Assembly (NCBI GenBank): GCA_900290255.1
Contig: OMOD01000163.1
Coordinates: 1 to 40,750, forward strand
From: Candidatus Sulfotelmatobacter kueseliae
GTDB taxonomy: Bacteria > Acidobacteriota > Terriglobia > Terriglobales > Acidobacteriaceae
Direction of reading: 5' to 3'
Length of the DNA: 40,750 nucleotides
Shown: piece by piece, positions 1 to 9,445 of the stretch
Numbering within the stretch: position 1 is the stretch's first letter
Layout of the letters: each line of letters opens with the position of its first letter
Notes under the pieces: model-generated
Told to the model about the DNA's origin: nothing
What the model saw: only the letters and a program-made list of their open reading frames with translations
Database searches by the model: none
Program-made: the position numbers and the translations under genes

Positions 1-808
1 AAACTCAAACCGTAGCTTGGCCTGGCGGCCAAGCTGGTCTCAGAGGTTCTGATGACACACACCAATATGGAGAAGGTAAGTGCTGACTCCAACCCTGCGA
101 ATGATTCCCTGTGGCCGAAAAAACCTTCCAACGAGTCGGCTGACAGCTCGCCTGGAGATATTGCTGCCGAACATCCCACGACGTAATTCGAAGTCCTGTA
201 CTGGCGAGCAGCATTCGAGGCCATGGTTTTTTGGTTCACGTTGGCGTTTCTACCGACGAGGCGCTTGCAGGCAACGCGGACACATCCTTATGTCCCCCCA
301 AGATGAGGACAAACTCAGCGGCGTGCAGTTGGGCGACTCGAGGAACCCATGACCAAGAAACTCAAAGATCAAGCCTTTCGGGGACGGATACCGCGGGCGG
401 CGAGTGTCTGGGCTAAGCTACCGAACGAACCCGAGAAGTGGTTTGTTTTCAACGAGCACTCTGCACGCGGGCCAATGCGGGAGGCCGATTGAGCAGATCT
501 GTGCGGCGCGATTTCGGCATAGGGAGTCCGTGACTGTGTGTTGCGTAGTTGAGAAGTGTGCAGCCCACTCCCTGAGGTATTAGCCCTTTGACAGGTATCT
601 GGGGAAGTTGCTGTGTCCAGTGTTCAGAGTCGGGCCCGCTATGCGACGCTCCCGAGTAGCCGGAGGGTTATTTACGTCGAAGGCATTTTCACGTGGCTAC
701 GGGTTGCCGGTCATTCGTCAGCAAAAAGTGACGGGAGTCGAACTAGAGTGCTGTTTCGCCTGACAGTATCCCTTGTGCCATGCAGGAAGGCAATTCTTTC
801 CTTTAGGT
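1..808. other. Stretch with no convincing gene
   Basis: Only short overlapping open frames occur here. Two plus-strand candidates have plausible starts: 52-186 (44 codons, hydrophilic) and 349-492 (47 codons, basic N-terminus). The second starts at an ATGA overlap with the stop of a short upstream frame. Neither has a recognisable domain or a strong Shine-Dalgarno site. No tRNA cloverleaf, insertion-sequence end or long repeat was seen. The stretch lies downstream of the minus-strand amidohydrolase and may hold decayed coding sequence. Confidence 0.5.
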
Positions 809-2140
809 TTATTTCCGGGCCGGCATTTTGAACACCACGCCGCCTTTCATTACGAAGACAACGCTTTCCATGGCCTGGATGTCGACCAGCGGCTCACCGG
901 TGACGGCAACCACGTCAGCATACTTTCCCATCTCCAGTGTGCCGATCTGGTCTGACATGCCGAGAAGCTCAGAAGCCCGCACGGTGGCAGCCTGGATTGC
1001 GTCAAGCGGCTTCATGCCGCCCCGAACCAGCGCGCCGAACTCTTCCGAGACGAAATCAGGATCGTCGTCCACGCCATAGGCGATCTTCAGGTGATGCTTC
1101 AAGGCGATGGCAAACGCAGTCTGCTGATAGCTGATGACCTTTTTCCCTTTTTCGACGGATGCGGGGTCGGCGCCGAGCGACGCTCCCTCTTCGACCCCGT
1201 GCTGGAACGTGAAGAGCGTGGGCACCAACCAGGTCCCTTTCTGCTGCATGAGCGTGGCACCTTCTTCGTCGAGCATCGTACCGTGCTCGATGGAATCGAC
1301 ACCGGCCCGCACTGCTGCCTTGATGCCCTCAGTACCTTCGGCATGAGCCATGACTTTCTTGCGAGCGCGGTGCGCGATTTCGACCGCCATGGCCATCTGT
1401 TCCTCGCTAAGCTCCTGCACGTTGAAGTCGCTCGTCGTGTCCATCACACCACCGGTGGCCATTAGCTTGATCCAGTCAGCGCCGTACTTAATATCGCGGC
1501 GGACGGCGTCACCGACTTCGTTCACGTTGTCGGCGAGGTTGGGCCGGCGCGCCAATGCCTGATCGGGGGCAAGCGGATCGGCATCGCCGTGGCCGCCAGT
1601 GAGAGAGATAAAGTTGCCGGCGGAGACAATTCTCGGTCCCTGTACCAGTCCCTGGTTAATGCTGTTGCGAAGTGCAAATTGTCCATAGGCAAGGTCGGAC
1701 TCGCCCGCGACGCGCAAGGCGGTGAATCCATGGGCCAGCCAGATTTGCAGGTTGTGCAGGCCCCAGATCGTCTGTTGCGGAGAAGACATCCGCAAATCTG
1801 CGGTTGGAGATTGATCTTTGGGGTTGCCGAGGATGTGACTGTGGCAGTCGACCAGACCGGGCAACAACGTGGAGTTTCCGAGGCCGATTATGGTGGCGCC
1901 ACGGCCAAACTCATTCGTAATACTGGCCGCAGGCCCGACCTGGCGAATGCGATCTCCGTCGACTAAGCCTGCTTGGTTCTCCAGCACGCGCCCGTCGCGT
2001 ACGTCGAGCAAGTGTGCGGCGCGGACGATCGTAATCTGCTGGGCAGCTTTCGGATTCGCTGGCGTAGTCTGTGCCGTCGAAGACACCACGAAGAGAGCCA
2101 CCAAAACACAGAAAACCGCAACCGTCTGCAATCTTGCCAC
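809..2140 (-). CDS. Secreted metal-dependent amidohydrolase (imidazolonepropionase-like)
   Basis: This is predicted to be a secreted hydrolase of the amidohydrolase superfamily, in the subgroup that holds imidazolonepropionases and Xaa-Pro dipeptidase-like enzymes. I place the start at a GTG at 2140, because an AGGAGGTGT box (2144-2152) lies just upstream and the protein then begins directly with a hydrophobic signal peptide ending near SSTAQ. It has 443 residues. Metal-site motifs in order are DCHSH after strand 1, a candidate carbamylated Lys in IKLMATGG, His in VMAHAEG, His in SIEHG and Asp in AYGVDDD. The C-terminus carries the usual GKYADVVAV segment of the small composite domain. A homolog with the same architecture lies at 25875-27173. 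The substrate cannot be read from sequence; peptidase or lactamase activity is possible. No operon partner is evident. Confidence 0.85.
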   Translation of the reverse strand: MARLQTVAVFCVLVALFVVSSTAQTTPANPKAAQQITIVRAAHLLDVRDGRVLENQAGLVDGDRIRQVGPAASITNEFGRGATIIGLGNSTLLPGLVDCHSHILGNPKDQSPTADLRMSSPQQTIWGLHNLQIWLAHGFTALRVAGESDLAYGQFALRNSINQGLVQGPRIVSAGNFISLTGGHGDADPLAPDQALARRPNLADNVNEVGDAVRRDIKYGADWIKLMATGGVMDTTSDFNVQELSEEQMAMAVEIAHRARKKVMAHAEGTEGIKAAVRAGVDSIEHGTMLDEEGATLMQQKGTWLVPTLFTFQHGVEEGASLGADPASVEKGKKVISYQQTAFAIALKHHLKIAYGVDDDPDFVSEEFGALVRGGMKPLDAIQAATVRASELLGMSDQIGTLEMGKYADVVAVTGEPLVDIQAMESVVFVMKGGVVFKMPARK

Positions 2141-2421
2141 GTTAACACCTCCAGATGGTGAAGTAGTGAAACAACAAAAGGCCGACTTGATCTTGCGCTT
2201 GCCCAGCACGCTCGGCTCGTGCGCGATGGTCTGACCGATCATCAGCAGGTGTGGCTTCCGGGTCGCTTCATCTTAAAGGTGTGTAACAAAACCTCCATTT
2301 GTCACATTCGAGCTTTAACGACGGATTTCCGGCGGTGCCGGCGGCTATTTCGCAGGCACAAACACAGGCCAACAGCAGACCCAAACGCTTCACGCGGAAT
2401 GGAATACTCGCAATTAAAATG
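2141..2421. other. Intergenic spacer upstream of the minus-strand amidohydrolase
   Basis: It holds the Shine-Dalgarno site of the downstream gene at 2144-2152. Otherwise no clear promoter, terminator or repeat could be called. Confidence 0.4.
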
Positions 2422-3450
2422 CTAGGGAAGGCTGACGGTGAGGGCGTAAATGTCCCCGCCGCCGCGGTTGACTTGGACGAGTAAAGAACCATCCGGACCG
2501 AAACCCCAAAAAGCGCAGCGCATGGCGCCAGTCTGCAAGATGTCTTCGAAGCTGTAGACGCGCTGCGGGCCAGAGGCGCCGTTCTTGAAGCGGTAAACGG
2601 GTTCTCCTGGCGCCAGAATATCCTGAAAATACAGTATGGAGTCCGCGGACCACACCGGAAATGAAATCAGTGTGCCATGAGCCACCTCACTCCAGCGGTG
2701 AGTTCTGAGGTCTAAGAGTTTCATCACGGAGGTATCTCCTGACGCGGCGGCGAGGAAGCGGCCATCGGGCGACCAGCGGGCCCGGGTCAGTCCTTCCGAG
2801 CCGGGGATCATAGCCGAATGTCCCAGGGCGAAATCGAAGAGATAAAGACCCGGGTGGGAGGGGAAGGTTTCGCCCCCTTCCTCGTCGACGGAGAAGACTA
2901 TAGTCTTTCCGTCCGGCGACCAGTCGGGCCAGAGGCGAGAGAGACCGGGCGGAAGGGGCTGTTGGGGAGAACCACCGTCAGCGGACCCGAGGTAGACGGC
3001 GCCCCTTGCGCCGTCGGCCGTGTTTGCGAACACGATGTGCTTCGAGTCGGGACTCCAGCGAGCGCCGTGGATGTGGGGTATAGAAGGAGCTCCGAAAAGT
3101 TGCCGACGATCGGTGCCATCTGGTCGGCTGCGCCACAGTTGGTTCCCGCTTGTATAAAGCACCCATTGATGATCGGGAGAAAAGGCGGCCTCGTCAACGT
3201 CGAAGGTGGGCACCAGGGGAGTGAATTTGTGCAAAGCGGGATCGAAGCGGACCGTGTCGATCTGTTCAGTCAGGCCGCCGCTGACATAAATCGAGTGCCC
3301 GTCTCGGGAAGGCAAGGCGCCCCCGAGAGACATGGGCCGAAACGTGAGTTGGGTCGGCGTCGCCCCCTGGCGATGATCACACAAACTGCGAGAGAGCTGG
3401 TGCAGGCAGTAAGGTCGGCGCGGGAAACGATCTCCCCATGTACCGTCCAC
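2422..3450 (-). pseudogene. 5'-truncated PD40/TolB-like beta-propeller protein
   Basis: About 310 residues match the propeller half of large acidobacterial proteins that join a DNA-binding winged helix or kinase domain, a membrane segment and PD40 repeats. Visible repeat cores are AFSPDHQWVLYTS, RWSPDSKHIVFA, DWSPDGKTIVFS and RWSPDGRFLAAA, and the end QVNRGGGDIYAL is family-like. Recognisable homology begins near 3365. The 25-30 codons before it look random, and the complete gene of a neighbouring SDR enzyme ends at 3475. The N-terminal half is therefore absent rather than merely mis-started. No Shine-Dalgarno site precedes the open frame. I read it as a 3' remnant left by a deletion or insertion. 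A short stand-alone propeller that is still expressed is less likely. Confidence 0.7.
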
Positions 3451-3474
3451 GCCGGTTAGTTTTCACTGAAAAAG

Positions 3475-4251
3475 CTACTGATTGACCCCGCTTGCCAGGA
3501 AACCACCATCTACCACCAGCAAAGTTCCGGTCACAAAACTGGCAGCATCTGAAGCGAGAAAAATTGCTGCGCCGACCAGTTCCTCCAACTCGCCAAATCG
3601 CTTCATGGGAGTGCGCATCAGGATTTCCTCGCCGCGCGGCGTGCCCGTGACCAGCTTCTCGGTGAGGGGCGTACGAAAATAACCCGGCGCGATGGCATTC
3701 ACCGAGACTCCGTGACGAGCCCATTCGATGGCAAGCGATTTGGTCAAGGAAGCTACTCCGGCTTTGCTTGCGCAATATGCCGCGACCTCGTACAGTCCCA
3801 GGAATGATCCCATCGACGCGATATTGATGATGCGTCCGTAGCGGCGCTGGATCATGTGACGGCCGAAAACCTGGCACGCCCGCAGTGTGCCGGTCAGATT
3901 GGTGTCGAGAAGGCGGTTCCAATCGGCCTCGGGAAAGTCCAGCGTGGGGGCACGCTGGTTAAAGCCAGCGCAGTTGATAAGGATGTCAACTTTGCCGAAT
4001 GCCTCCACTGCTGCCTGCAGCAGTTTTTCGAGAGAGCTGCGGTCAGTCACATCCGACGCTATGCGCAAAGACTTCCGCCCCAGAGATTCGATCTGATCCG
4101 CAGCCTGTTTGACCAGATCGAGGCGACGAGCGGTGGGAACGACGTCAGCCCCGCCTTCCGCCAACCCGCGCGCGATGGCTTGGCCGATTCCCGACGTTCC
4201 TCCGATGACAACTGCAAGTTTGCCCGTTAGTTCTAGACGACTGTAGCCCAT
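3475..4251 (-). CDS. SDR-family oxidoreductase, gluconate 5-dehydrogenase-like
   Basis: This is a classical 258-residue short-chain dehydrogenase. The cofactor motif is GGTSGIG near residues 17-23, followed by NCAG, the catalytic Ser in INIASMGS, and YCASK holding the Tyr and Lys of the active site. PGYFRTPL and the C-terminal VDGGFLASG are also typical. The arrangement resembles gluconate/2-keto-gluconate 5-dehydrogenases and FabG-like enzymes. The start is supported by GAGGAG just upstream. It is the last gene of a three-gene minus-strand set and lies 18 bases after the MFS transporter, so it is probably cotranscribed with it. With a sugar-acid type transporter and a NagB-like deaminase upstream, oxidation or reduction of a sugar or sugar acid is the likely role. 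The substrate is not determined. Confidence 0.88.
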   Translation of the reverse strand: MGYSRLELTGKLAVVIGGTSGIGQAIARGLAEGGADVVPTARRLDLVKQAADQIESLGRKSLRIASDVTDRSSLEKLLQAAVEAFGKVDILINCAGFNQRAPTLDFPEADWNRLLDTNLTGTLRACQVFGRHMIQRRYGRIINIASMGSFLGLYEVAAYCASKAGVASLTKSLAIEWARHGVSVNAIAPGYFRTPLTEKLVTGTPRGEEILMRTPMKRFGELEELVGAAIFLASDAASFVTGTLLVVDGGFLASGVNQ

Positions 4252-4269
4252 AGCTCCTCGCTCTCAACT

Positions 4270-5592
4270 TCAAATCCGCCGCACCAACCCCTCGTCCGTC
4301 GCCCGGGTGTTGCGAACCAGCAGCAGCGTCAGGATCATCCCGGCAAACGGAACCAGTCCCGCAATGATAATGATCGGATCGAATGCATGAGTTGTCGTTG
4401 CGGCCCGGGCATCGGAAAAATATCCGACCAGCAGAAAGGCCACGATCGTTCCGATCCCCGCGCCCGTACCGCTCAAGCCGCTGACCGAAGCTACCGAGTC
4501 GCTGTGATAAAGGTCCGAAGGTAGCACGTTGGCGATGGTGCTGAAAGATGCATAGGAAGAAGTCGCAAGCCCGAAAAGCAACGTGATCAACACCAGGTTC
4601 GTCGTGAGAATGGTCGGGATCAGCAGGGTGACTCCGATTCCCCCAAAAACCACCAGTGCTTTGCGGGCTGCGCCGAGGGACCAGCCCCGCTTGATCAAGT
4701 ATCCCGACATGCCACCGCCGAAAAAGTTTCCCAGATCGGCGGCGATGAAGGGGATCCACACTGCGATCGGCCCACTCCTGAGTTCGATTCCCTTCGCAAC
4801 CAGGTAAATGGGGAACCAGTCGGTGATGAAAAACCAGACTGGATCGGTGAACGTCCTGGCGACGATCGTTCTCCACGTCTGCGGCAGTTTGAGCAGATTG
4901 CGCCAGTGAGCTCGGGTACGGCTGGCTGGCTGCGGGCCAGGATCGATCTTGTCCGCGGCGATCATCTGCAGTTCGGCCTGACTCACGCGGGGATGCTCTT
5001 CCGGCGGGTGATACAGCCAACGCCACACCATTAGCCACAGGATTCCCAATACGCCCGGGATCATGAACGCCGGACGCCATCCCCAACGGAAGTAGATCGG
5101 TAGAATGACGAAAGGCGCAACCGCTCCTCCGATGGACGACCCGCTATCGAAGAGGGCGGTTGCCAGGCCGCGCTCGCGTTTTGGGAACCACTCCGAAACG
5201 GCTTTCGTGGCCGCCGGCCAGTTGGCGGATTCTCCAGTGCCCCGCAGAAAGCGGAATCCGGCAAAGCTGCGCAGGCCGGTCGCCGCGGCAGTGGCCATCG
5301 AGACAATCGAATACCAGGTGACACAAATACTTAATCCGCGCCGCGTTCCGATGCGGTCCATCACCCTGCCAAAGACCGTTTGTCCAATGGAATAGGAGAT
5401 CCGAAATGCGATCACGATGCCGGCGTAGTCGCTGTTGGTCCAGTGGTATTGGATCTTCAAATACGGCGCGAGCAGCGAAAGCGTTTGCCGGTCGATGTAG
5501 TTGATGACTGTGGAGGCGAACAATATCGCGCCAATCCACCAGCGCAAGGAGGGAATGGCACGTGTAGGAGTCGGCTTCCCGGCGGTCGCCAT
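4270..5592 (-). CDS. MFS transporter, anion:cation symporter type (ExuT-like)
   Basis: This is a 440-residue major facilitator protein with about twelve hydrophobic segments. The first, with the motif VINYIDRQTLS, is characteristic of the anion:cation symporter family that takes up hexuronates, galactarate and related sugar acids. The cytoplasmic loop motif GRVMDRIGTRRG after helix 2 and RGTGESANWPAATKAV in helix 4 are also family-like. It sits between a NagB-like deaminase (21-base gap) and an SDR dehydrogenase (18-base gap), so it probably imports the substrate of this small catabolic operon. No good Shine-Dalgarno site precedes the ATG. Translation may depend on the upstream gene. The specific substrate is inference. 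Confidence 0.87.
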   Translation of the reverse strand: MATAGKPTPTRAIPSLRWWIGAILFASTVINYIDRQTLSLLAPYLKIQYHWTNSDYAGIVIAFRISYSIGQTVFGRVMDRIGTRRGLSICVTWYSIVSMATAAATGLRSFAGFRFLRGTGESANWPAATKAVSEWFPKRERGLATALFDSGSSIGGAVAPFVILPIYFRWGWRPAFMIPGVLGILWLMVWRWLYHPPEEHPRVSQAELQMIAADKIDPGPQPASRTRAHWRNLLKLPQTWRTIVARTFTDPVWFFITDWFPIYLVAKGIELRSGPIAVWIPFIAADLGNFFGGGMSGYLIKRGWSLGAARKALVVFGGIGVTLLIPTILTTNLVLITLLFGLATSSYASFSTIANVLPSDLYHSDSVASVSGLSGTGAGIGTIVAFLLVGYFSDARAATTTHAFDPIIIIAGLVPFAGMILTLLLVRNTRATDEGLVRRI

Positions 5593-5613
5593 AGGTAGTA
5601 GGTGAGAGACGAA

Positions 5614-6399
5614 CTAACGCCCTACCATCACCTGTGCTTTGTCCTTCAGTTGGTTCTGCAACTTCGGCCCTAACAGTGACGCTGAATTCTTGTCCAGATA
5701 GACGGTCGCGTTGGGGTGCGTGCGCAGAATCGATGCCGGCGCTTCGGGGCTGATGCTGCCCTCAAAGCACAACTTCACCGCTTGTGCTTTGCGGGTGTCA
5801 GGCACGACCGCGAGAATCTCGTTTGCTTTCAGAATCTGGCGCACCGACATGGAGATCGCCTGCTTCGGCACTTGTGAAATGTTGGCGAACCACGCCTCGC
5901 CAACCTGCTGCCGGCGGCACGCCTCGTCGAGGTCCACGATGATGTACGGCTGTTCCGTTTCGAAGTCTGCCGGAGGATCGTTGAAGGCAATGTGCCCGTT
6001 CTCACCAATACCGAGAAAGGCGATGTCGATTGGCTCAGAAGCCAGGTGTTTGCTGGCACCGCGCACGGCTTGGGCCGGATTTGCAGCATCCCCTTCGAGC
6101 AAGTGATACCTGGTGATGCCGGTTTTCCGGACCAGTTGTTCCAGCAACATCTTGCGAAAACTCCCGGGATGCGTGACCGGCAACCCGATGTACTCGTCGA
6201 GGTGAAATGCCTCAACATTCTGCCAATCGATGCCTGGCGTCTTGGTGAGCGCGTCGAGGAACTCAAGCTGCGAAGCCGCGGTTGCAGCGATGATGCGGGC
6301 ATGGTCGCGCTCCGCCATCGCCCGGCGAATCGCCGTGGCGGCCTGCTCCGCCGCTGCTTTGCCCAGGGAAGCTTTGTCGTTGAACACTTTGATGAGCAT
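5614..6399 (-). CDS. nagB: Glucosamine-6-phosphate deaminase family protein
   Basis: The predicted reaction is glucosamine 6-phosphate to fructose 6-phosphate plus ammonia. The protein has 261 residues from the chosen start. Visible family motifs are [11 protein letters not shown], holding the acid-base Asp, and [14 protein letters not shown], holding the catalytic Asp and His. The length matches NagB. Two in-frame ATGs compete. AGGAG directly abuts the upstream one (6408) but lies nine bases before the one at 6399, so 6399 is the better start. It is the first gene of a minus-strand operon with the MFS transporter and SDR enzyme, and its own TATAAT promoter lies upstream. A related sugar-phosphate isomerase or lactonase role is possible, because the operon partners look sugar-acid related. 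Confidence 0.85.
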   Translation of the reverse strand: MLIKVFNDKASLGKAAAEQAATAIRRAMAERDHARIIAATAASQLEFLDALTKTPGIDWQNVEAFHLDEYIGLPVTHPGSFRKMLLEQLVRKTGITRYHLLEGDAANPAQAVRGASKHLASEPIDIAFLGIGENGHIAFNDPPADFETEQPYIIVDLDEACRRQQVGEAWFANISQVPKQAISMSVRQILKANEILAVVPDTRKAQAVKLCFEGSISPEAPASILRTHPNATVYLDKNSASLLGPKLQNQLKDKAQVMVGR

Positions 6400-6429
6400 G
6401 ACGGACATCTCCTGGCAGCAACTATAGTT

Positions 6430-6451
6430 GTTCTTAGAACTCGAAATTATA
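6430..6451 (-). promoter_or_regulatory. Promoter with overlapping palindrome for the nagB-like operon
   Basis: On the minus strand a perfect TATAAT (6446-6451) is followed by the palindrome GTTCTAAGAAC (6430-6440), which would overlap the transcription start. The -35 region is weak. A palindrome in this position is what a repressor operator would look like, but the regulator is unknown. Confidence 0.5.
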
Positions 6452-6594
6452 CAGAGCCGGCAACTAAAGCCCTACAAAAGCGAAAATGAGTTTCATCGCG
6501 TGAAAACGATCGGCAACTTGATGGCGCATGCACTGCTGTTTGTTGTATGACTGTCTGTACCGGACCTCGAATGTACTAAAGGGCTCCAAATCCT

Positions 6595-8757
6595 ATGATT
6601 CGCTCATCCTTCATCATTGCTCTCTCCCTGATTTTCTCGAATGCGATTCTGGCCCGCGCACAAACCGTGCGCGTCGACGCCACACCCAGTCATGTGGTGA
6701 ACAAGTTCAGCCCTCTGCATGCGCTGGGTTCGACCGTGGACCGGGTGCCGAGCAATGCCACCGACATGTTTTTTCGGCCCGACCAGATCAAGGAGACCCT
6801 CTCGGCAGGGTGGGGCGTGATCAGTTACCGGCAGAACACGGATTTGTTTGTCCAGGCGTGGCATTGGAATCCAGAGGGCGCCTGGAGCGATCCTTCCGGC
6901 AAGGGGTATTTCGTAGGAGATTCCACTCCTACGAAGAAGATGATCCGGCACTCCTACGGCTATTCCCTTCCGCACCGTGGATTCACACGAAACAACGGGA
7001 CGGAGTTTGACGGTTTCTCGCGCCTGGATGACGGCGACGTCAACACCTACTGGAAGAGTAATCCCTATCTGACGAAGGCCTTCACTGGCGAGGATGACTC
7101 GCTGCATCCCCAGTGGGTGGTGATCGCTCTGGATAAGAAGCAGGACGTGAACGCGATCCGCATTGCCTGGGCCGAACCGTACGCGCAGGTCTACGTGGTG
7201 CAGTACTGGGTTGGCGAAGGCGATGCCATGGACGAGCAGGACAAAGGACAGTGGAAAACCTTCACTTCCGGGGAGGTGAAAAATGGGAAGGGCGGTACTC
7301 CTACTCTTCGTCTCGATACATCTGGCCTTGCTTCGTCGCCGGTGAGCACGAAGTTCGTCCGCGTTCTGATGACGCAATCGTCGAATACCTGCGACACTCA
7401 CGGTCCGAGCGACCGCCGCAACTGCGTCGGATATGCCATCCGCGAGCTTTATCTCGGAACCATTGACGACAAAGGAGAATTCACTGATCTGCTTCACCAC
7501 TCTCCGGATCAGAAGCAGACGCTGACGTTGTGTTCCTCGGTGGATCCCTGGCACCAGGCTTCCGATCTTTACGTCGCTCCTGATCGCATGGAATCGGGCG
7601 ACCAGCCTGGGTTCGACCTGTTTTTCACCAGTGGAATCACTCGCGGCCTTCCCGCCATTATTCCAATCGCCCTGCTGTATAGCACGCCCGAAGACGCTGC
7701 CGCGCAAATGGCATACATCAAGAAGCGGGGCTATCCCGTTTCCTACATCGAAATGGGCGAAGAAGCTGACGGCCAGTACATGCTCCCGGAGGACTACGCC
7801 ACTCTGTACCTGCAGTTCGCAACCGCGCTGCACCGGGTGGATCCGAACTTCAAGCTGGGAGGTCCGGCATTTGAAGGCGTCACCGAGGACATCAAGGCCT
7901 GGCCGGATGCCGAAGGCCGGACGTCTTGGTTTAGCCGCTTCCTCGATTACTTGAAAGCCCACGGGCGCCTGCAGGACCTGGCCTTCATGTCGTTTGAACA
8001 TTATCCCTATGACGGCTGCGAGACGCCCTGGAAGAATCTTTATCAGGAACCAGAGTTGCTCACTCACATCATGCAGGTGTGGCGGGACGACGGCCTGCTG
8101 GCGGGCATTCCGCTATTCGACACGGAAACCAACGCCCACGGTGGTGAGGCCGCAGTCGATATCTTCGGCGCCCTGTGGCTGGCAGATACCTTCGCAGGCT
8201 TTCTGGCAGCCGGCGGCCAATCGACTCACTATTACCACGATCTGCCGTATTCTCCGCCGCATCCCGCCTGCGCCAATAGCTGGGGAACCTACCACATGTT
8301 CATGGTCGATGAGCATTACGAGATTCAGCAGAAAACCTCGCAGTTTTACGGGGCACAGCTGATTACGCAGGAATGGGCAGAACCGAAAGACGCGGAGCAT
8401 CGCCTCTTCCCTGCCGTCAGCGATGTGAAGGATAATGAAGGGCACGTGCTGGTGACGGCCTACGCTCTCGAGCGGCCGGACGGTCAGTGGTCCCTCATGC
8501 TCATCAACAAAGATTATGACCATCCTCATCAGGTTCGGATTGTGTTTCACAACGCCGAGAGCAATCGAGAGGACTTTTTTTTCGGTCCAGTCACCATGAT
8601 CACCTTTGGGAAAGCCCAGTACCTGTGGCATCCTGATCGTAAGAAGGGCCACGCTGATCCGGACAGCCCGCCGTTTAAGTTCACGCTTACCGGCGGGGAG
8701 AACGCGAAGTACACTCTGCCGGCAGCGTCTCTAACCATCGTCCGCGGGAAACGTTGA
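6595..8757 (+). CDS. Secreted clan GH-A glycoside hydrolase with embedded discoidin-like domain
   Basis: This 720-residue protein begins with a signal peptide ending at about ILARAQ (residue 23). Residues 130-290 look like a coagulation factor 5/8 (discoidin) carbohydrate-binding fold inserted in the chain (SRLDDGDVNTYWKS near 142-155, VIALDKKQDVNAIRI). A TIM-barrel with GH39/GH51-like features follows. YIEMGEEADGQY (384-395) supplies the likely acid/base Glu. LFDTETNAHGG (507-517) supplies the likely nucleophile Glu511. A beta-sandwich tail ends in YTLPAASLTIVRGK. It diverges from the nagB-like operon across 195 bases, suggesting a shared polysaccharide or amino-sugar theme. The exact GH family and substrate are uncertain. 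A remnant of a homologous gene tail lies at 14442-14606. Confidence 0.75.
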   Translation: MIRSSFIIALSLIFSNAILARAQTVRVDATPSHVVNKFSPLHALGSTVDRVPSNATDMFFRPDQIKETLSAGWGVISYRQNTDLFVQAWHWNPEGAWSDPSGKGYFVGDSTPTKKMIRHSYGYSLPHRGFTRNNGTEFDGFSRLDDGDVNTYWKSNPYLTKAFTGEDDSLHPQWVVIALDKKQDVNAIRIAWAEPYAQVYVVQYWVGEGDAMDEQDKGQWKTFTSGEVKNGKGGTPTLRLDTSGLASSPVSTKFVRVLMTQSSNTCDTHGPSDRRNCVGYAIRELYLGTIDDKGEFTDLLHHSPDQKQTLTLCSSVDPWHQASDLYVAPDRMESGDQPGFDLFFTSGITRGLPAIIPIALLYSTPEDAAAQMAYIKKRGYPVSYIEMGEEADGQYMLPEDYATLYLQFATALHRVDPNFKLGGPAFEGVTEDIKAWPDAEGRTSWFSRFLDYLKAHGRLQDLAFMSFEHYPYDGCETPWKNLYQEPELLTHIMQVWRDDGLLAGIPLFDTETNAHGGEAAVDIFGALWLADTFAGFLAAGGQSTHYYHDLPYSPPHPACANSWGTYHMFMVDEHYEIQQKTSQFYGAQLITQEWAEPKDAEHRLFPAVSDVKDNEGHVLVTAYALERPDGQWSLMLINKDYDHPHQVRIVFHNAESNREDFFFGPVTMITFGKAQYLWHPDRKKGHADPDSPPFKFTLTGGENAKYTLPAASLTIVRGKR

Positions 8758-8800
8758 AGTGATCACTGCCCTCGAGTTTTGATGCTGTGGAGGTTACGAC

Positions 8801-9442
8801 ATGCGCAATGATAATGACGACGAGAATCTGAAAAACCCCACTGACAATCCGGAGAACCCCGGCGTCTCCCGGCGCGACTTCCTCAAGATCTCCGGAATCT
8901 CCGCCGCTGTGCCTCTCGTCGCTGGTCCTCGTGTGATCAAGGCTGCTGGCCAGAGAGTCCGGGTCTATGGACCCGGCAAGGTCCCCATGGAATTTGCCAT
9001 CAACGGAAAGAGCTATAAGGCGAATCTCGAACCCCGGGTCACTCTCCTGGATGCATTGCGTGATGAGTTCGAACTCACCGGGGCGAAGCGCGTCTGCGAC
9101 CGTGCGGAATGTGGCGCTTGCACTGTGCTGGTGGATGACAAACCCGTCTATGCCTGCGCTATGCTCGCCATCGAAGCCCAGCACAAAGCCATCACGACCA
9201 TCGAATCGTTGACGCGAGACGGCAAGTTGCATCCCATTCAGCAGGCGTTTGTGGACAACGACGCTTCGCAGTGCGGGTTCTGCACGCCTGGTTTCGTGGT
9301 TGCCTGCAAGGCATTTCTCGACAAACACCCTCACGCTGGGCCCGAAGAAATCCGCCGAGGTCTCAGCGGCAACCTGTGTCGCTGTGGAACCTATGCCGGA
9401 ATCCGCAAGGCAATCGCGCAAGTCGCGCAGAAAGGAGCCTGA
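8801..9442 (+). CDS. Xanthine dehydrogenase-family 2Fe-2S subunit with Tat signal
   Basis: This is the electron-transfer small subunit of a molybdenum hydroxylase of the periplasmic PaoABC (YagTSR) aldehyde oxidoreductase type, with 213 residues. A Tat signal with SRRDFLK near residue 24 and a hydrophobic stretch predicts folded export of the assembled complex. The plant-type 2Fe-2S cluster is seen in CDRAECGACTVLVD. The second cluster of the all-helical domain is seen in QCGFCTPGFV and GNLCRCGTYAG. GGAGG lies seven bases upstream of the ATG. The Mo subunit follows after three bases and the FAD subunit after that, in the order typical for this family. Electrons would pass from the Mo site through both clusters to FAD. 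The physiological substrate is unknown. Confidence 0.93.
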   Translation: MRNDNDDENLKNPTDNPENPGVSRRDFLKISGISAAVPLVAGPRVIKAAGQRVRVYGPGKVPMEFAINGKSYKANLEPRVTLLDALRDEFELTGAKRVCDRAECGACTVLVDDKPVYACAMLAIEAQHKAITTIESLTRDGKLHPIQQAFVDNDASQCGFCTPGFVVACKAFLDKHPHAGPEEIRRGLSGNLCRCGTYAGIRKAIAQVAQKGA

Positions 9443-9445
9443 CCT

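Noticed and set aside
349..492. A 47-codon plus-strand frame with basic N-terminus, and another at 52-186
   Set aside because: No Shine-Dalgarno site, domain or neighbour supports them. Frames of this length are expected by chance in high-GC DNA.
6604..8067. A 487-codon open frame on the minus strand opposite the glycoside hydrolase
   Set aside because: It is antisense to a gene with clear motifs and signal peptide, and reads as a high-GC shadow without any domain. The same holds for the minus-strand frame at 9989-11485 opposite the Mo subunit.
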